A DNA stretch of 7,716 nt from JANLHG01 sp964359745 (lineage in GTDB: Bacteria > Patescibacteriota > Minisyncoccia > Phycocordibacterales > PALSA-1337), in the NCBI GenBank assembly GCA_964359745.1, contig CAYHTR010000020.1, positions 1 to 7,716 on the forward strand, written 5' to 3'. Below are positions 1 through 7,207 of this stretch, in pieces; within the stretch, counting starts at the first letter, position 1; every line of letters starts with the position of its first letter. A program made the position numbers and the translations under genes. Below the pieces are notes generated by a model. That model saw only the letters and a list, made by a program, of their open reading frames with translations. It ran no database searches and was not told the DNA's origin.

Positions 1-306
1 TGTATGGACCGTATCTCAGTTCCATCGGTGGGGGTCACCCTCTCAGGTCCCCTAGACGTCATAGCCTTGGTGAGCCATTACCTCACCAACTAGCTGATAT
101 CGAGCAGGCTCATCTTGAAGCGATAAATCTTTACCCCGTAGGGACTATCAAGTATTACCTATCCTTTCGGATAGCTATTCCTGACTTCAAGGTTGATACC
201 TACTTATTACTACCTCGTCTGCCGGTGTCCTTGCGGACCCCTTGACTTGCATGCCTTACCCACGCCGCCAGCGTTCATCCTGAGCTAGGATCAAACTCTA
301 AAATTA
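1..306 (-). rRNA. rrs: 16S ribosomal RNA, 5' portion (runs off left edge)
   Basis: The minus strand reads the universal 16S start (AGAGTTTGATCCTAGCTCAG, beginning at 299) followed by GAACGCTGGCGGC. Later come the conserved GGTGAGGTAATGGCTCACCAAGG block and ACTGAGATACGGTCC near the left edge, which corresponds to about E. coli position 340. The 5' end is set at about 306 by aligning AGAGTTTGAT with E. coli position 8, so it is uncertain by a few bases. About 306 nt cover what takes 340 nt in E. coli: V1 is a short hairpin closed by a GCAA tetraloop and V2 is reduced, and no intron is present in this part. The sequence style resembles Patescibacteria (CPR) 16S from memory. The gene is transcribed leftwards, away from the protein genes. 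Confidence 0.97.
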
Positions 307-321
307 AATGAAATTTAATTT
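301..321 (-). repeat. AT-only inverted repeat over the 16S 5' end
   Basis: Nine-base arms AAATTAAAT (301-309) and ATTTAATTT (313-321) are perfect inverted complements separated by GAA. The predicted mature 16S 5' end (about 306) falls inside the arm nearer the gene. It could form a small hairpin in the precursor near the 5' cleavage site, but an all-A/T palindrome in AT-rich spacer may also be chance. Confidence 0.35.
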
Positions 322-551
322 TCTTAAACTTCAGATTTGAACGGAACAAAATAAAGAATAATATTCTATATTTAAATTCCCTAGCTCTTTGTTTTCTCTT
401 TATGGATTGTTGCTATTACCATAAAAAGCGGAAATCATTTTTTAAAACATTCGTTTTGACCCCCGACGCATTAGGTCGGGGTCCCGACTTACTACGTCGG
501 GATTGCACTATTTCAAAGACCACTTTTCTAACTGCCCTAAAATTTAGGGAT
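307..551 (-). other. 16S rRNA leader (5' external transcribed spacer)
   Basis: This gene-free stretch lies between the predicted 16S transcription start (about 551) and the mature 16S 5' end. It holds a double hairpin at 461-502 and AT-rich sequence around it. A boxA-like string on the minus strand, TATTCTTTAT (360-351), resembles the TGTTCTTTGA-type antitermination site of rRNA leaders, but it is weak and sits in AT-rich sequence. No tRNA is seen here. A 76-codon plus-strand open frame crosses the region but has no recognisable content and overlaps the hairpins and promoter, so it is not annotated as a gene. Confidence 0.6.
461..502 (-). repeat. Double-hairpin element, copy 1 (in 16S leader)
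   Basis: Two adjacent perfect 7-bp hairpins with no spacer. Plus-strand coordinates are arms 461-467/475-481 (CCCCGAC/GTCGGGG, 7-nt loop) and 482-488/496-502 (TCCCGAC/GTCGGGA, 7-nt loop). The same two-hairpin layout recurs at 7394-7434 in the same orientation. Neither hairpin is followed by a run of U on the minus strand, so it does not look like an intrinsic terminator. It may be an rRNA precursor processing or folding element, or a REP-like palindromic repeat. Confidence 0.8.
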
Positions 552-557
552 TTCCTT

Positions 558-585
558 ATTATACAGATGTCATATATAGAGTCAA
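558..585 (-). promoter_or_regulatory. Promoter for the 16S rRNA transcript
   Basis: On the minus strand a -35 box TTGACT (585-580) is followed after 16 bp by a perfect TATAAT -10 box (563-558). This predicts a start near 551 and a leader of roughly 245 nt before mature 16S. It is the best sigma-70-type match in the window. It starts about 20 nt past the secF stop codon, with no terminator hairpin between, so transcripts from the secDF side may also run through it. A dedicated promoter here argues that this 16S is a functional transcription unit start. Confidence 0.75.
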
Positions 586-603
586 GTAAAAATAAATCTA
601 CCC

Positions 604-1491
604 TTATTTATTCTGCCATTTTTCAAGAGTAACAAGAAGCGGAGAGCCAATAAATATAGAAGAATATGTTCCAGCGATGATACCAATAAGAAGAGTAAGG
701 GTAAAATTATGTGTTATTTCGCCACCAAAGAAATAAAGCACGAGGAGTGATAAGACCACGGTAAGCGAAGTATTAATTGACCGAGTAAAGGTTTGACTTA
801 TTGATTCACCAACTATCTCAGCAAATTTTTTATTTTTTTGAACCTTTAGATTTTCTCTAACTCTATCAAAAACAACAATTGTGTCATGCACAGAAAAACC
901 AAGAATAACGAGAAGAGCGGTAACAAAAAGAGTATCTATTTCAAAACCTTTAAAATGTCCGAGTACTATAAATATACCAGTTGGTACAATCACATCATGG
1001 ATAAGCGCAATAACCGCCACTACTCCATATTTCCAAGATGAAACCGGTTTTGACACATGTCTAAAAGCAAAAGCGATAAAAAACACAATTGCAATAATGA
1101 CAAATACGACAGAAGTGACTGATTTTTTTGCCGCTTCACTTCCCAAAAGAGCACCTATAGAATCAAATCTTTTTTCTTCAAATTTAAAAGTATTATTTAA
1201 TGAAAGTGCTTTAATTACACCAACTCGTTCTGACTCAATTAAACTTTTCATTCGAATAATATATCCTTTTTCACCTGTAGCTCGGGCTGAAGCATCTACT
1301 TTAAGTGGAGCGAGAACACTATTTATCGCCATTAACTCTGGTTTTTCTTGAATATAATTTATTTCAAGTAATGAACCGCCTTTAAAATCAATACCTAGAT
1401 TAAAACCATAAACAAGCATAGCTAGAATTGATATTAAAACCATAATTCCAGAAAAGGTGTAGAAAATTTTTCTATTATTTACAATCCACAT
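604..1491 (-). CDS. secF: Protein translocase subunit SecF
   Basis: SecF partners SecD in the membrane and uses the proton gradient to help pull secreted proteins through SecYEG. At 295 aa it is near the usual SecF length. An N-terminal membrane segment (about 9-29) leads to the signature LGIDFKGGS (32-40), then a small outside domain, then five membrane segments from about 125 on. The core motif GFSVHDTIVVFDRVREN (198-214) carries Asp203, matching the conserved acidic residue of the family's GYSLNDSIV region. HDVIVP (165-170) and TRSINTSLT (236-244) are also family-typical. The start ATG lies 5 nt after the secD stop with no Shine-Dalgarno sequence, which fits co-transcription and translational coupling. 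The stop is TAA. Confidence 0.96.
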   Translation of the reverse strand: MWIVNNRKIFYTFSGIMVLISILAMLVYGFNLGIDFKGGSLLEINYIQEKPELMAINSVLAPLKVDASARATGEKGYIIRMKSLIESERVGVIKALSLNNTFKFEEKRFDSIGALLGSEAAKKSVTSVVFVIIAIVFFIAFAFRHVSKPVSSWKYGVVAVIALIHDVIVPTGIFIVLGHFKGFEIDTLFVTALLVILGFSVHDTIVVFDRVRENLKVQKNKKFAEIVGESISQTFTRSINTSLTVVLSLLVLYFFGGEITHNFTLTLLIGIIAGTYSSIFIGSPLLVTLEKWQNK

Positions 1492-1496
1492 ATATT

Positions 1497-2765
1497 TTAT
1501 TTTGTTAATCCATTACTGAATAATACTTTAATTCCCTCACTTTTCTTCGGTACTACCGCAAGTAGAAATGTTCTAGATATGGTAATGGCAGTAAACATAC
1601 TTACCAAAACACCAATAATAAAAACAAGAGCAAAACCTCTGACAACAGACGAACTACCAAAATAATAGAGAATAACACCAGTAATAATACTTGAAAGATT
1701 TGAATCACGAATTGAAAGCCACGCTCGATGAAAACCTTCTTTAATACCATCATGGAGATTTTTTCCTTTTTTAAATTCCTCCTTCATTCGCTCAAAAATA
1801 AGAATATTTGCATCAACCGCCATGCCGATAGACAAAATAAAACCCGCAACGCCCGCAGCGGTGAGTGTCACTGGAATTAATTTAAATAGCCCGAGCATAA
1901 TCACCGAATAAATCGCCAAAGAAAGTACTGCGAGAAATCCCGGCAATCTATACCAAATAATAAGAAAAATAGCAATTACAATAAATGACCATACTCCTGC
2001 TTTTATTCCACCATTTATTGCATCTTGACCAAGCGAAGCTCCAACTGTCTGAGTAGAGATAAGTTCGATTGGTACCGGCAATGCACCATAATTTAAATCT
2101 CGCACTAATTTTTTTGCTTCATCAGGTGTAAAATTACCAGAAATTTGAGCATTACCATCACGAATCGGCTCTCTAACCACCGGCATTGAAATTGGTTTAC
2201 TGTCTAGAAAAATGGCAATAATATTTCCCACATTTTCTTCAGTAATTTTTGCAAATAAATCCCTGCCTTGGGAATTAAAAGATAATGAAACCACTGGTTG
2301 AGAATTGCTTTGATTAAAATCTACTTGGGCTCTTTCTACCAGACGACCAGTAATTCCTGTAGCAGTAAAATACTTACTTGATGTTGACGCTGTTGTTGAT
2401 GCTAAAGATGCCACATCTGATTGTTTTAAAAGTTTAAATTCAAGAAGTGGTGTTTCGCCTATACTTGCAACTGCCCGTGCCACATTTGTCTCTCCCGGTA
2501 ATTCAACAATCAATCTATCTCCAGATTCTATTTGCACAAGCGGTTCAGATACGCCAAAAACATTAACTCTTCTTTCAATAACATCTCGAAGTGCATCCAT
2601 TGATGACCTTACATCCGTAGATGAAAGCTGACTAATATCCGCTTTATATACAAGATGTGTCCCCCCAGCGAGGTCAAGACCAAGTTTAAAGGGATAGCTA
2701 TATCCAAAATATGCAATAAGTCCGACTACAACAATCAATATCAGAGCAATAATTCGTGTTTTCAT
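1497..2765 (-). CDS. secD: Protein translocase subunit SecD
   Basis: SecD is the larger half of the SecDF proton-driven export motor. At 422 aa it is much shorter than E. coli SecD (about 615 aa), so the outside domain is compact. The order is a single N-terminal membrane helix (5-23), LGLDLAGGTHL (28-38), the P1 head with GVSEPLVQI (71-79) and LIVELPGET (85-93), and a second part around 155-240 ending NYGALPVPIEL (225-235). The membrane block begins near 255. The family motif GMAVDANILIFERMKEE (314-330) contains Asp318, equivalent to the proton-relay Asp519 of E. coli. RDSNLSSIITGVILYYFG (353-370) and VRGFA (375-379) follow. The gene precedes secF by 5 nt and follows the phosphoglycosyl transferase gene by 14 nt. 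A -10 box abuts the upstream stop codon, so it may have its own promoter. Confidence 0.96.
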   Translation of the reverse strand: MKTRIIALILIVVVGLIAYFGYSYPFKLGLDLAGGTHLVYKADISQLSSTDVRSSMDALRDVIERRVNVFGVSEPLVQIESGDRLIVELPGETNVARAVASIGETPLLEFKLLKQSDVASLASTTASTSSKYFTATGITGRLVERAQVDFNQSNSQPVVSLSFNSQGRDLFAKITEENVGNIIAIFLDSKPISMPVVREPIRDGNAQISGNFTPDEAKKLVRDLNYGALPVPIELISTQTVGASLGQDAINGGIKAGVWSFIVIAIFLIIWYRLPGFLAVLSLAIYSVIMLGLFKLIPVTLTAAGVAGFILSIGMAVDANILIFERMKEEFKKGKNLHDGIKEGFHRAWLSIRDSNLSSIITGVILYYFGSSSVVRGFALVFIIGVLVSMFTAITISRTFLLAVVPKKSEGIKVLFSNGLTK

Positions 2766-2773
2766 ATTTGGCT

Positions 2774-2803
2774 ATTATATTACACCCCACCTCTTGAAAG
2801 CAA
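2774..2803 (-). promoter_or_regulatory. Candidate secDF promoter abutting the upstream stop codon
   Basis: On the minus strand a perfect TATAAT (2779-2774) directly follows the TAA stop of the upstream gene (2782-2780). A weak -35 candidate TTGCTT (2803-2798) sits 18 bp upstream. The predicted start would be near 2767, only about 2 nt before the secD ATG, giving an essentially leaderless secDF mRNA. Co-transcription from the upstream gene is the alternative, since the gap is only 14 nt. Confidence 0.5.
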
Positions 2804-4129
2804 TGCTTTGATAGTTTTTAGAGCGATGGTAAGGTCAAGAATGAAGGAGCGGTTTTTTATATAATATAGGTCATAAGAAAGTTTATTTTTGGTTTCTTTA
2901 GTATCAACACCATGATGCGGATGTCGTTCGTGATAAAGTTGCGCCCAACCAGAAAGTCCTGGCTTTATAATATGACGAACATTATAATAAGGAATTTCTT
3001 CCGTATACCGCTTAACTGGTTCTGGAAATTCAGGTCGTGGGCCAATGAGAGAAATATCACCCTTTAGAACATTCCAAAGTTGAGGAAATTCATCAATACG
3101 AGTCTTGCGTAAAAATTTTCCAATACGAGTAATTTTGTTATCCTGTTTACCCCATTTTCCTTCATCGTTAGCAATAGTCATGGTGCGAAATTTTATAATA
3201 TTAACATTCTGATTATTTTGACCAACTCTAGTTTGATAACTGAATAATACGCCACCATCGTCAAATTTAATCATTAAATAAACAAATGGATATATAATTA
3301 AAGAAATTAAACCTAAAACAAAAGAAATAATAATATCAGTAAATCGTTTTAAAATATCATAAAGAATGTTCGGCGATAAAGAGATATTTTCTAAAAACCA
3401 ATTATATTTTAGTAAAGAAAGTGGAACTCTGTCAAAAACATCTTCATAAATTTTATACATATCAACAAATCTTACATGTGAAAAAATAAGATTATAAAGA
3501 TGTGGCAATATTGGTTCAACTTTATCATTTCGCAAATCCACAACAATCACCTGAATATCATCACTATAAACACGATTTAATATATCTTCTTTGAAATCAA
3601 AACTAGAAAGATCCGTTAAATTAATTGAAGATACAAAATGAAGACCATATCGTGAATTAGTATTGACTTCATTTTTTAATTCTTCCATTTCTTCACCACT
3701 ACCAACAAGAATAGCTTTTTCTTTTTTATGACTTCCAAAAAGTGGATAGATATATATTCTCCAACCTAATACCAAGAAAAAAGATATAATGAGATACAAA
3801 AACAAACTAACTTTAGGTGTAATACCGAAGTATGGTATAAAATAAAAGAACAATACCGCTATCATACTATTAGCAATTTGTGCATTAAAAAGTGTTATAG
3901 GTAAACGACTTTTAAGCAAAATAGCTCTTTTTTCATATAATCCTGCGATAAAAAATACTAACGCCCAGACAATAAATAAAAAAGAGAAAGGAATAATATG
4001 TTGTTGGATTTTATCAAACGAAGGAGCTTCAGCATAACGAAAAAAAAGCATAAACCACAAAGAAATCAAGAAAAATAAGACATCACCCAAAAACAAAGCA
4101 ATCGGCTCTTTCTTATTGAGAATATTCAT
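2780..4129 (-). CDS. Membrane phosphoglycosyl transferase (undecaprenyl-phosphate sugar-1-phosphate transferase)
   Basis: This enzyme family moves a sugar-1-phosphate from a nucleotide sugar onto undecaprenyl phosphate, the first membrane step in capsule, exopolysaccharide or O-antigen synthesis. The 449 residues follow the long WbaP/WcaJ-like design. There are about four N-terminal membrane helices (8-30, 45-64, 83-101, 106-124), then a Rossmann-like middle domain with LVGSGEEMEEL (141-151). The C-terminal catalytic domain begins near LKRFTDIIISF (260-270). Catalytic-domain motifs are SYQTRVGQNN (297-306), KFRTM (313-317), TRIDEFPQLWNVLKGD (343-358) with the Asp346-Glu347 dyad, LIGPRPE (361-367) and PGLSGWAQ (390-397). 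The sugar cannot be read from the sequence. A glycosyltransferase gene lies divergently 43 bp away and is a likely partner for the next sugar. The start has no Shine-Dalgarno sequence but has a -10-like hexamer 6 nt upstream. Confidence 0.93.
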   Translation of the reverse strand: MNILNKKEPIALFLGDVLFFLISLWFMLFFRYAEAPSFDKIQQHIIPFSFLFIVWALVFFIAGLYEKRAILLKSRLPITLFNAQIANSMIAVLFFYFIPYFGITPKVSLFLYLIISFFLVLGWRIYIYPLFGSHKKEKAILVGSGEEMEELKNEVNTNSRYGLHFVSSINLTDLSSFDFKEDILNRVYSDDIQVIVVDLRNDKVEPILPHLYNLIFSHVRFVDMYKIYEDVFDRVPLSLLKYNWFLENISLSPNILYDILKRFTDIIISFVLGLISLIIYPFVYLMIKFDDGGVLFSYQTRVGQNNQNVNIIKFRTMTIANDEGKWGKQDNKITRIGKFLRKTRIDEFPQLWNVLKGDISLIGPRPEFPEPVKRYTEEIPYYNVRHIIKPGLSGWAQLYHERHPHHGVDTKETKNKLSYDLYYIKNRSFILDLTIALKTIKALLSRGGV

Positions 4130-4135
4130 AATTCT

Positions 4136-4141
4136 ATTATG
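4136..4141 (-). promoter_or_regulatory. Candidate -10 box for the phosphoglycosyl transferase gene
   Basis: The minus strand reads CATAAT (4141-4136), six bases before the ATG at 4129. A start seven bases downstream of the hexamer would fall on the A of the ATG, giving a leaderless mRNA. An overlapping TATCAT (4144-4139) is an alternative. The spacer is nearly all A/T and no clear -35 box was found, so the call is tentative. Confidence 0.35.
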
Positions 4142-4165
4142 ATATAATAAATATCATATAATATC
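4141..4165. repeat. Imperfect palindrome in the divergent promoter region
   Basis: Arms GATATAATA (4141-4149) and TATAATATC (4157-4165) are inverted complements with one mismatch around a 7-bp centre. The element covers the -10 candidates of both divergent genes, so it is placed where a dimeric regulator could control both. It is also what overlapping AT-rich -10 boxes on two strands would produce without a regulator. Confidence 0.35.
4157..4162 (+). promoter_or_regulatory. Candidate -10 box for the GT4 glycosyltransferase gene
   Basis: A perfect TATAAT lies 10 bases before the ATG at 4173 and predicts a start near 4169. That would leave a leader of about 4 nt for the 4173 start, or about 25 nt for the alternative ATG at 4194. 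No convincing -35 box is present at the expected spacing. Confidence 0.45.
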
Positions 4166-4172
4166 CACATAA

Positions 4173-5336
4173 ATGGTCGAAAACCCTCAAAAAATGGCTA
4201 AAATACTGTATTTTATCACCAAATCAAACTGGGGTGGAGCTCAGAGACACGTCTTCGATCTTGCTACAAATCTATCACCCAAAGAATTTAACGTTTCGGT
4301 TGTTGTAGGAGGAAATGGAGTTCTCAAAACCCGTCTTGATGAATATGGAATACGAACACTTACCATAGAAGAGCTTACTAGAGACATAAATACACGAAAA
4401 GATTTAGCATCATTCTTGCAGTTTTATAAATTATTAAAAAAAGAAACACCAAACATTCTCCATATGCACAGTCCTAAAGCTGGAGGAATTGGAGCACTTG
4501 CCGGACAATTATATAATCTAACTCATAGAAAAAAAATAAAAATTATATATACCGTGCATGGCTGGACTTTTAATGAAAATAGAAATTTTATTTCAAAAAT
4601 ATTTATTGTCATTTTTTCATGGTTTACTGTTTTACTTTCTGATAAAGTAATTATTTTAGGGAACCAAGAAAAAGAACAAACTAATAAATGGCCTCTAATA
4701 AAAGATAAAATCACAATTATTAAAAATGGTATAGCTAAACCTAGTTACTTGGCACGCACAAAGTCCCGTGATTTTATTTCAACACAAATTAACAAAAAAA
4801 TAGCAAAAAATATGATTATAATCGGCACAATTGCCGAACTTCATAAAAATAAAGGTCATATTTACATAATAAACGCGCTTGCTGAAATTAAAAATAGTAT
4901 TTCTGACTTTATTTTTGTAATTATTGGCGAAGGAGAGGAACGAAAACAATTAGAGACTTCAATAAAATCAAAAGGATTAGAAAATAATATATTTTTATTG
5001 GGGCAATTACATAACGCCCCATTATATCTAAAAGCCTTTGATATTTTTACTCTTACTTCACTCAAAGAAGGTTTACCTTATACTATAATCGAAGCTGGAA
5101 AAGCAGAATTGCCTATTATTGCAAGCAATGTTGGAAATGTTCCAGATTTAATTGATGATATGTGCTCTGGAATTTTAATAAAACCAAAAAATACTCGCGA
5201 AATAGCAGAATCAATCAAATTTTTAATAAATCACCCTGAAAAACGCCGGGAATTCGCCCACAACGCCTACATAAAAATCGGTTCAGAATATTCACTCTCT
5301 AAAATGCTTATGGAAACTGTAAAATTATACTCCTAA
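4173..5336 (+). CDS. Family GT4 glycosyltransferase (GT-B fold)
   Basis: This is a cytoplasmic or membrane-associated retaining glycosyltransferase that adds a sugar from a nucleotide sugar. It probably extends the lipid-linked intermediate started by the divergent phosphoglycosyl transferase. At 387 aa the length is typical. N-terminal half: KILYFITKSNWGGAQRHVF (9-27) with the GGAQ loop, HMHSPKAGGIGALAG (97-111) and TVHGWTFNE (127-135). C-terminal half: IKNGI (183-187), GTIAELHKNKGH (218-229), IIGEGEERKQLE (250-261), and the GT4 donor site EGLPYTIIE (299-307) with the EX7E pair Glu299/Glu307. Acceptor and donor are not readable. The ATG at 4194 (residue 8) is an equally plausible start, because family homology begins there; neither start has a Shine-Dalgarno sequence. 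It is the only plus-strand gene and its 3' end overlaps rodA by 12 bp. Confidence 0.92.
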   Translation: MVENPQKMAKILYFITKSNWGGAQRHVFDLATNLSPKEFNVSVVVGGNGVLKTRLDEYGIRTLTIEELTRDINTRKDLASFLQFYKLLKKETPNILHMHSPKAGGIGALAGQLYNLTHRKKIKIIYTVHGWTFNENRNFISKIFIVIFSWFTVLLSDKVIILGNQEKEQTNKWPLIKDKITIIKNGIAKPSYLARTKSRDFISTQINKKIAKNMIIIGTIAELHKNKGHIYIINALAEIKNSISDFIFVIIGEGEERKQLETSIKSKGLENNIFLLGQLHNAPLYLKAFDIFTLTSLKEGLPYTIIEAGKAELPIIASNVGNVPDLIDDMCSGILIKPKNTREIAESIKFLINHPEKRREFAHNAYIKIGSEYSLSKMLMETVKLYS

Positions 5337-6440
5337 AAATTCATTACTTATCATTTCTTTGGGAGTTTCGCGGCGATAACGACGCATGCCCATTAAAATA
5401 CCAAGCCCCATAAATTCAGTAAGGAGATGAGTTCCGCCATAACTCATAAAAGGAATTGTTATGCCTGTAACAGGTAATACGCCTATATTCATTCCAACAT
5501 TAACGATGAAATGTGACATAAAAAGAATAGCTAATCCCGCACCAAAAAGAATTTCAAAATTAGTAGCTCCGTAAACGGCATTAGTCAAAATCCGCCAAAT
5601 AACAACTCCATATAAAATAAATAAAATTATGACCCCTAAAAATCCCCATTCCTCTGCAAAAGCGGCAAAAATAAAATCGGTTTGATACTCTGGCAAAAAT
5701 TTAAGTCGTGATTGTGTGCCATAACCTACACCTTTGCCTAAAACTTTACCAGAACCGACGGCAATAGTTGATTGATATGCGTTGTATCCCGACCCTCTTA
5801 TGTCCGTCAACGGATTTAAAAAATTTACGATGCGTTGTTTTTGATATTCCTTAAATCCAAAAGACCATAATCCAGCAAAAGATACCAGGCCTACAATAAA
5901 TACCATCAATAAATGTTTCTTTGAAATACCACTTATCAATACCATTCCTAACCAAACAAAAAATATTATAATTGCAGAACCAAAATCCGGTTCAAGAAGA
6001 ATAAGAATGAAAATAACAAATGCATAAAAGCCAGAAACAAGTATATGACGCAAATTGGCAATTTCAATATGTCTTCGTGAAAAATATTTTGCCAACATTA
6101 AAATGAGCACTAGTTTAATCGGGTCAGACGGTTGAAAAGAAATTCCTCCAAAATTAAACCAGCTTTGTGCGCCTTTTATTATTCTTGCAAATAATAAAAT
6201 AGCAATAAGCACTAAAATTGAAGCTAAAAAAAGAGATGTGAGTACCCCAGTTCTTCTTAAAAAACGAAAATCTAAAAAACTAAAAACAAAAAAAATAATC
6301 AAAGAAATTATTATCCATATCAATTGTTTCTCAAACAATGGGGAATCGCCCAAAAAAGAATTCATAGTAAACAAACCAACAAAAAGTATAGGAATTACTG
6401 CTCCAAAAAGAATCCAATCAACAGATAATTTTAAATTCAT
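5325..6440 (-). CDS. rodA: RodA peptidoglycan polymerase (SEDS family, cell shape)
   Basis: RodA polymerises lipid II into glycan strands during side-wall growth, working with a class B penicillin-binding protein. The 371 residues form about ten membrane helices with SEDS motifs in order: WFNFGGISFQPSD (94-106), LLEPDFGSA (148-156), RIVNFLNP (203-210), LGKGVGYGTQSRLKFLPE (234-251), TDFIFAAFAEEWGFLG (254-269) and PVTGITIPFMSYGGT (323-337). Asp255 in TDFIF matches the essential aspartate of studied RodA proteins (Asp262 in E. coli). The usual QPSE motif is QPSD here, a conservative change. RodA is preferred over FtsW because of the short N-terminus and the SYGGT/FLPEYQTDFIF pattern. The ATG lies 2 nt after the stop of the upstream gene, without a Shine-Dalgarno sequence, so translation is probably coupled. 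No partner penicillin-binding protein, mreB or mreC is in the window. Confidence 0.93.
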   Translation of the reverse strand: MNLKLSVDWILFGAVIPILFVGLFTMNSFLGDSPLFEKQLIWIIISLIIFFVFSFLDFRFLRRTGVLTSLFLASILVLIAILLFARIIKGAQSWFNFGGISFQPSDPIKLVLILMLAKYFSRRHIEIANLRHILVSGFYAFVIFILILLEPDFGSAIIIFFVWLGMVLISGISKKHLLMVFIVGLVSFAGLWSFGFKEYQKQRIVNFLNPLTDIRGSGYNAYQSTIAVGSGKVLGKGVGYGTQSRLKFLPEYQTDFIFAAFAEEWGFLGVIILFILYGVVIWRILTNAVYGATNFEILFGAGLAILFMSHFIVNVGMNIGVLPVTGITIPFMSYGGTHLLTEFMGLGILMGMRRYRRETPKEMISNEFLGV

Positions 6441-6442
6441 AA

Positions 6443-7201
6443 TTATGGAGTAGCCAAAGGAATAATTTCAATTCGAGATGATTTTTTAGGAAAACTTTCC
6501 GGCCAAGTAAATGTAATTGGTATTGATTGATTGTCACCCAACTCATCAATAAGAGTTTTAGAAAATGCCATAGCATTATCTTCCGTATCATAAACAATGG
6601 CAGTCACTTCAATACGTGAAATTGTATTGGTGGAACGATTTTGAACTACCGCATCAATTCGCGGTGATTTATTTTCTCCGGAAAGTGTTTTTTGTATTAC
6701 AATAAGCCCTAGGTCTTTATAATCAACCTTTTCCCAAGCAAGCGGTTCTTTAAATTCAAAAGTAACGATTGCCGGCAAACGTTCTCCAGCAACAATCCCC
6801 CCTTCAAATACAGGACTGGTACTATGTGGAAAAAGAAAAGTAGTTCCATTTTTTTCACTAATCAACACCCCTTTTTTATCAAAAATTTTAAAAACATATG
6901 ATGCTTTTTTAACTCTACCATCGAGATTGGGATTTTGCACATAAGCAAGTAAATTATAAACACCCTTGGTCACAGGAATAGCTCTCGCCCAAACAACAAG
7001 GGGATTTAAAAATTGTGAACTACATAATTTTACACACGGTCCTCCGCAATCAACACCATACTCCCTTTGATTTTGTTTGTTATCAAAACAACTTGCTGGA
7101 GTATAGAACTTATTAAATAAAGGAAGACCAATAAATAAAACCAAAAACAAAACTGCTCCCCCTAAATAAACTATTTTTCTTCTTTTAGCCCAAACAGACA
7201 T
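6443..7201 (-). CDS. Hypothetical membrane-anchored protein with four-cysteine cluster
   Basis: I do not recognise a named family. The 252 aa begin with a basic patch (AKRRK, 5-9) and one membrane helix (about 10-29), so most of the protein is probably outside the membrane. Just after the helix is a cysteine cluster, Cys38, Cys52, Cys56 and Cys60, in the form SCFDNKQNQREYGVDCGGPC. This DCGGPC pattern recurs in exported proteins of several lineages and could form disulfides or bind a metal. Two beta-rich stretches follow (about 80-150 and 180-250), each starting with a similar turn (AYVQNPN at 86-92; AVVQNRS at 184-190). They may be two related Ig-like or LEA-like domains. It is the first gene after 5S and sits 2 nt before rodA, so a role in wall growth is a reasonable guess from context only. 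Confidence 0.8.
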   Translation of the reverse strand: MSVWAKRRKIVYLGGAVLFLVLFIGLPLFNKFYTPASCFDNKQNQREYGVDCGGPCVKLCSSQFLNPLVVWARAIPVTKGVYNLLAYVQNPNLDGRVKKASYVFKIFDKKGVLISEKNGTTFLFPHSTSPVFEGGIVAGERLPAIVTFEFKEPLAWEKVDYKDLGLIVIQKTLSGENKSPRIDAVVQNRSTNTISRIEVTAIVYDTEDNAMAFSKTLIDELGDNQSIPITFTWPESFPKKSSRIEIIPLATP

Positions 7202-7207
7202 GGGATT

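Noticed and set aside
461..502. Double hairpin as an intrinsic terminator
   Set aside because: The hairpins are short and there is no run of U after them on either strand. Placed 160 nt before mature 16S, a terminator would block the gene it precedes.
402..632. 76-codon plus-strand open frame across the 16S leader
   Set aside because: It overlaps the rRNA promoter, the double hairpin and the end of secF on the other strand, and its translation shows no recognisable domain. It is more likely spacer.
881..1351. 156-codon plus-strand open frame inside secF
   Set aside because: It lies entirely antisense to a well-supported secF; it has no family-like motifs and is a shadow frame.
604..7201. 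A genomic island or defence system between rRNA genes
   Set aside because: The genes are housekeeping or envelope functions (secDF, rodA, sugar transferases). No integrase, transposase, direct-repeat ends or attachment site was seen.
604..7201. Alternative genetic code with UGA recoded, as in some candidate phylum lineages
   Set aside because: All five recognised genes are full length with family-typical ends under the standard bacterial code, and all six protein genes end in TAA. Nothing suggests UGA is read as an amino acid.
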